Part shown: in pieces, positions 61,722 through 64,000 of the stretch | Layout: every line of letters starts with the position of its first letter | Position numbering within the stretch: the first letter of the stretch is position 1 | NCBI GenBank assembly: GCA_913055735.1 | Contig: CAJXKD010000001.1 | Span: forward strand, 1,708,281 to 1,772,280 | Direction of reading: 5' to 3' | DNA from: an uncultured Rhodospirillales bacterium | GTDB taxonomy: Bacteria; Pseudomonadota; Alphaproteobacteria; Rhodospirillales; UBA2165 | DNA length: 64,000 nucleotides | Translations under genes and position numbers: made by a program | The notes under the pieces: model-generated | Database searches by the model: none | The model's input: the letters and a program-made list of their open reading frames with translations, nothing else | What the model was told of the DNA's origin: nothing

Positions 61722-63074
61722 ATGGATTTTTCGGACAGCAAGCTGACACGCCGCAGCGTTCTAAAGGGCGCCACGGCTTTGGCAGGCACCGCGGCAGCCG
61801 CGTCGCCGGCCTTTTTCATCAAGAATGCCTGGGCTGCGGGGCAATTCCGCAATGATCCGGGTAACGCCAAATCGGTGACCATCGGCTTCAACGTGCCGCA
61901 AACGGGCGCCTATGCCGATGAGGGTGCCGACGAGTTGCGCGCCTACAAGCTGGCCGTTCAGCACATCAACGGTGAAGGCGACGGCGGCCTGCTCAACACC
62001 ATGAAGCCGCTTTCTCTGAAGGGGAACGGCATTCTCGGCAAAAAGCTCGAATACGTCACCGGTGATACGCAGACCAAGTCGGACGCGGCGCGGGCTTCCG
62101 CCAAGCGAATGATAGAAAAGGACGGCGTGGTGATGTTTTCCGGCGGCTCGTCGTCGGGCGTTGCCATCGCACAACAGTCCTTGGCGCAGGAGATGGGCGT
62201 CATCTTCATGTGTGGTCTGACGCACTCCAACGACACCACCGGTAAGGACAAGCGCCGCTATGGTTTCCGCCACTTCTTCAACGCCTACATGTCGGGCGCC
62301 GCGCTCGGTCCGGTGCTGGAGAAGGAGATGGGCAAGGAACGGCGCGCCTATCACTTGACCGCCGACTACACCTGGGGCTGGACCCAGGAAGAGTCGATCA
62401 AGAACACCACGGAAAAGCTGGGTTGGCAGACGGTCAATGCCGTCAAGACGCCGCTGGGCGCGGGCGACTTTTCGCAATACATCACGCCCGTTCTCAACTC
62501 CGGTGCCGACGTGTTGATCCTCAACCACTACGGCAAGGACATGATCAACTCCTTGACCCAAGCGGTTCAGTTCGGTCTTCGCGACAAGCAGGTCAACGGC
62601 AAGAACTTCGAAATCGTCGTACCCCTGTTCTCGCGTCTGATGGCTCAGGGCGCCGGTGACAACATCAAAGGCATCCTCGGTTCGACCAACTGGAACTGGT
62701 CGCTGCAGGACGAGGGCTCGAAGGCTTTCGTCAAGTCCTTCGGCGCGGCTTACGGCTTCCCACCGTCACAGGCGGCCCACACCTGCTACGTCCAGACGGT
62801 GCTCTATGCCAACGCCGTTGAAATGGCCGGGACCTTCTTCCCGCCGGAAGTCATCAAGTCCCTGGAAGGCTTCGAATTCGACGGTATGGGGAACGGTCCG
62901 ACCGAATACCGGGCGGCCGATCACCAGTGCTTCAAGAACGTTCTTGTGGTGCGTGGAAAACAGAATCCGAGCAGCCAGTTCGACCTCCTGGAAGTGGTGC
63001 AAGAAGTGCCCCGTTCTCAGGTCGAGTACGATCCGAAAATCTTCGGCGGCGAACTCGGACCCTATCAAGCATAA
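61722..63074 (+). CDS. ABC transporter substrate-binding protein, branched-chain amino acid type, Tat-exported
   Basis: A 450-residue periplasmic receptor of the LivJ/amide type. The signal contains a twin-arginine motif (LTRRSVLKGATAL) with cleavage near AWAAGQF. The mature part starts SVTIGFNVPQTGAYADEG and has the typical ligand-site segment MFSGGSSSGVAIA. The start is ATG 61722 with GGGAGAG upstream. It is followed by a hairpin and the permease gene, and is divergent from the ScfR-type regulator. Ligand is unknown: branched-chain amino acids, amides, urea and aromatic acids are all possible. Confidence 0.9.
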   Translation: MDFSDSKLTRRSVLKGATALAGTAAAASPAFFIKNAWAAGQFRNDPGNAKSVTIGFNVPQTGAYADEGADELRAYKLAVQHINGEGDGGLLNTMKPLSLKGNGILGKKLEYVTGDTQTKSDAARASAKRMIEKDGVVMFSGGSSSGVAIAQQSLAQEMGVIFMCGLTHSNDTTGKDKRRYGFRHFFNAYMSGAALGPVLEKEMGKERRAYHLTADYTWGWTQEESIKNTTEKLGWQTVNAVKTPLGAGDFSQYITPVLNSGADVLILNHYGKDMINSLTQAVQFGLRDKQVNGKNFEIVVPLFSRLMAQGAGDNIKGILGSTNWNWSLQDEGSKAFVKSFGAAYGFPPSQAAHTCYVQTVLYANAVEMAGTFFPPEVIKSLEGFEFDGMGNGPTEYRAADHQCFKNVLVVRGKQNPSSQFDLLEVVQEVPRSQVEYDPKIFGGELGPYQA

Positions 63075-63097
63075 AAAAACAAACTAAGTCCCTCATT

Positions 63098-63121
63098 GCC
63101 GGTCGCCGAGAGGCGGCCGGC
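63098..63121 (+). terminator. Intercistronic hairpin after the binding-protein gene
   Basis: A 10-bp stem (GCCGGTCGCC with GGCGGCCGGC, one G-T pair), tetraloop GAGA, then ATTT. In such operons a hairpin here often stabilises the abundant binding-protein message or partly terminates before the permease gene. Confidence 0.6.
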
Positions 63122-63157
63122 ATTTGGGGTCCATAAGGGGAGGATGGATCCGCCGTC

Positions 63158-64000
63158 ATGGATGCGATCCTGCTTCAGATATTGAACGGTCTGGACAAGG
63201 GCGGCGCTTATGCGCTGATTGCTCTCGGTCTGACCTTGGTATTCGGTACGCTCGGCGTGGTGAACTTCGCGCACGGTGCGTTGTTCATGTTGGGCGCTTT
63301 CTGCGCCGTCACCCTGCAACAACTTCTGACCATTTCGAAGCGCGTCAAGGATGAAAGCATCACCTTCTTCGACGCCTACAAGGAAACGCCCTATCTCGAA
63401 ATCTGGTTCGGCGATACGGGCAAGACCATCATCGATTTTTCGGTGCCGCTGTCGATATTGCTGGCGATTCCGGTCATGTTGCTGATCGGCTTCGTCATGG
63501 AACGGGGCTTGATCCGATTTTTTTACAAGCGGCCCCACGCGGAACAAATCCTCGTCACCTTCGGCCTAGCCATCGTTCTCCAGGAAGTTATCAAGGCGCA
63601 ATTCGGCGCCAATCCTGTGCCGCAGGCCGCGCCTGACTTCGTTGCGGGCAGCGCCGATATCGGGTTGTGGTTCGGGTTGGGCGAAGGTCTCGTCTATCCC
63701 TGGTGGCGTTTGATCTATCTCGGCTTTGCCGCCGTGGTGATTACGCTCGTGTTCTCATTTTTGCAGTTCACCACCTATGGCATGGTCGTGCGCGCCGGCA
63801 TGCAGGACCGCGAGACGGTCGGGCTGCTCGGCATCAATATTCAGCGGCGCTTTACCGTCGTGTTCGGTATCGCCGCCGTCGTCGCCGGTCTGGCCGGCGT
63901 CATGTACACACCGATCCTGCCACCCGACTATCACATGGGCATGGACTTCCTCGTTCTGTCGTTCGTGGTGGTCGTTGTCGGCGGTATGGGTTCGTTGCCG
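63158..64000 (+). CDS. Branched-chain amino acid ABC transporter permease, LivH type (partial)
   Basis: The first 281 residues of a LivH-type inner-membrane permease; the frame is open at the window edge. It begins MDAILLQILNGLDKGGAYAL, with the family segment VFGTLGVVNFAHGALFMLGA. An insert of about 35 residues between the first helices (KDESITFFDAYKETPYLEIW and following) is longer than in classical LivH. Later motifs include ERGLIRFFYKRPHAEQILVT and MVVRAGMQDRETVGLLGI. The GGGGAGG upstream is about 13 bases from the ATG. Confidence 0.9.
   Translation, partial: MDAILLQILNGLDKGGAYALIALGLTLVFGTLGVVNFAHGALFMLGAFCAVTLQQLLTISKRVKDESITFFDAYKETPYLEIWFGDTGKTIIDFSVPLSILLAIPVMLLIGFVMERGLIRFFYKRPHAEQILVTFGLAIVLQEVIKAQFGANPVPQAAPDFVAGSADIGLWFGLGEGLVYPWWRLIYLGFAAVVITLVFSFLQFTTYGMVVRAGMQDRETVGLLGINIQRRFTVVFGIAAVVAGLAGVMYTPILPPDYHMGMDFLVLSFVVVVVGGMGSLP

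Overview
The window is a GC-rich stretch of an alphaproteobacterial chromosome, most like Rhodospirillales. The support is gene content and order (dnaX-ybaB, recR, rmuC, def-fmt-truA, dapE-dapD, argB-engB-yidC-yidD-rnpA-rpmH), a small 4.5S-type SRP RNA, tripartite tricarboxylate (TTT) transport genes, an ScfR-type acyl-CoA regulator, and alphaproteobacterial-style prephenate dehydratase and RmuC proteins. No rRNA, CRISPR array, transposase, integrase or clear prophage gene is visible.

Layout. 1-5.2 kb: pheA, nudC, a cupredoxin-like lipoprotein, the SRP RNA, dnaX and ybaB. 5.2-11.9 kb: a transport and catabolism cassette (phthalate decarboxylase-like protein, TctABC, a thiamine-diphosphate enzyme and a MarR regulator) sitting between ybaB and recR. 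12.1-14.8 kb: recR and a Cache-HAMP sensor kinase. 14.8-19.7 kb: an orphan CoxL-like molybdenum hydroxylase subunit, an O-antigen ligase-like protein and RmuC. 19.9-24.9 kb: def, fmt, truA, a lipoprotein, a HisC-like aminotransferase and an EamA exporter. 25-32 kb: an FAH-family hydrolase, an SLC13-type carrier, a membrane protein coupled to dapE, dapD, and an MDR/SDR dehydrogenase pair. 32-39.2 kb: a HAD phosphatase, a PAS/EAL protein, then argB-engB-yidC-yidD-rnpA-rpmH read leftwards from a good rpmH promoter. 39.3-43.8 kb: a TVP38/FAD-oxidoreductase/histidine-kinase/DUF547 operon. 43.8-51.6 kb: an rRNA methyltransferase, a lipoprotein gamma-glutamyltransferase, panBC, a glycosyltransferase, an EamA exporter and an OmpA-like lipoprotein. 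51.9-56.4 kb: tRNA-Arg(ACG) followed by an RND efflux pair bracketed by a 20-bp repeat of the tRNA 3' end. 56.5-61.6 kb: a signalling operon (ScfR-type regulator, receiver-only response regulator, small membrane protein, SLC5-STAC-histidine kinase). 61.7-64 kb: the start of a branched-chain-amino-acid-type ABC transporter, cut by the window edge.

The most interesting part is 56.5-61.6 kb. A transporter-like sensor kinase, a receiver with no output domain and an acyl-CoA-type transcription factor lie in one operon. The transcription factor contains a 58-residue segment that aligns without gaps to the phosphoacceptor (HisKA) region of the neighbouring kinase, including its histidine. A site matching the known PccR-type operator (TTTGCAAA, 4 bases, second half-site) lies just upstream of the regulator. 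This suggests a short-chain acyl/acetate sensing circuit in which the transcription factor itself could be the target of the receiver. Second-tier candidates are the TVP38/oxidoreductase/kinase/DUF547 operon, the tRNA-Arg-bounded RND island, and the MarR-controlled cassette that splits ybaB from recR.
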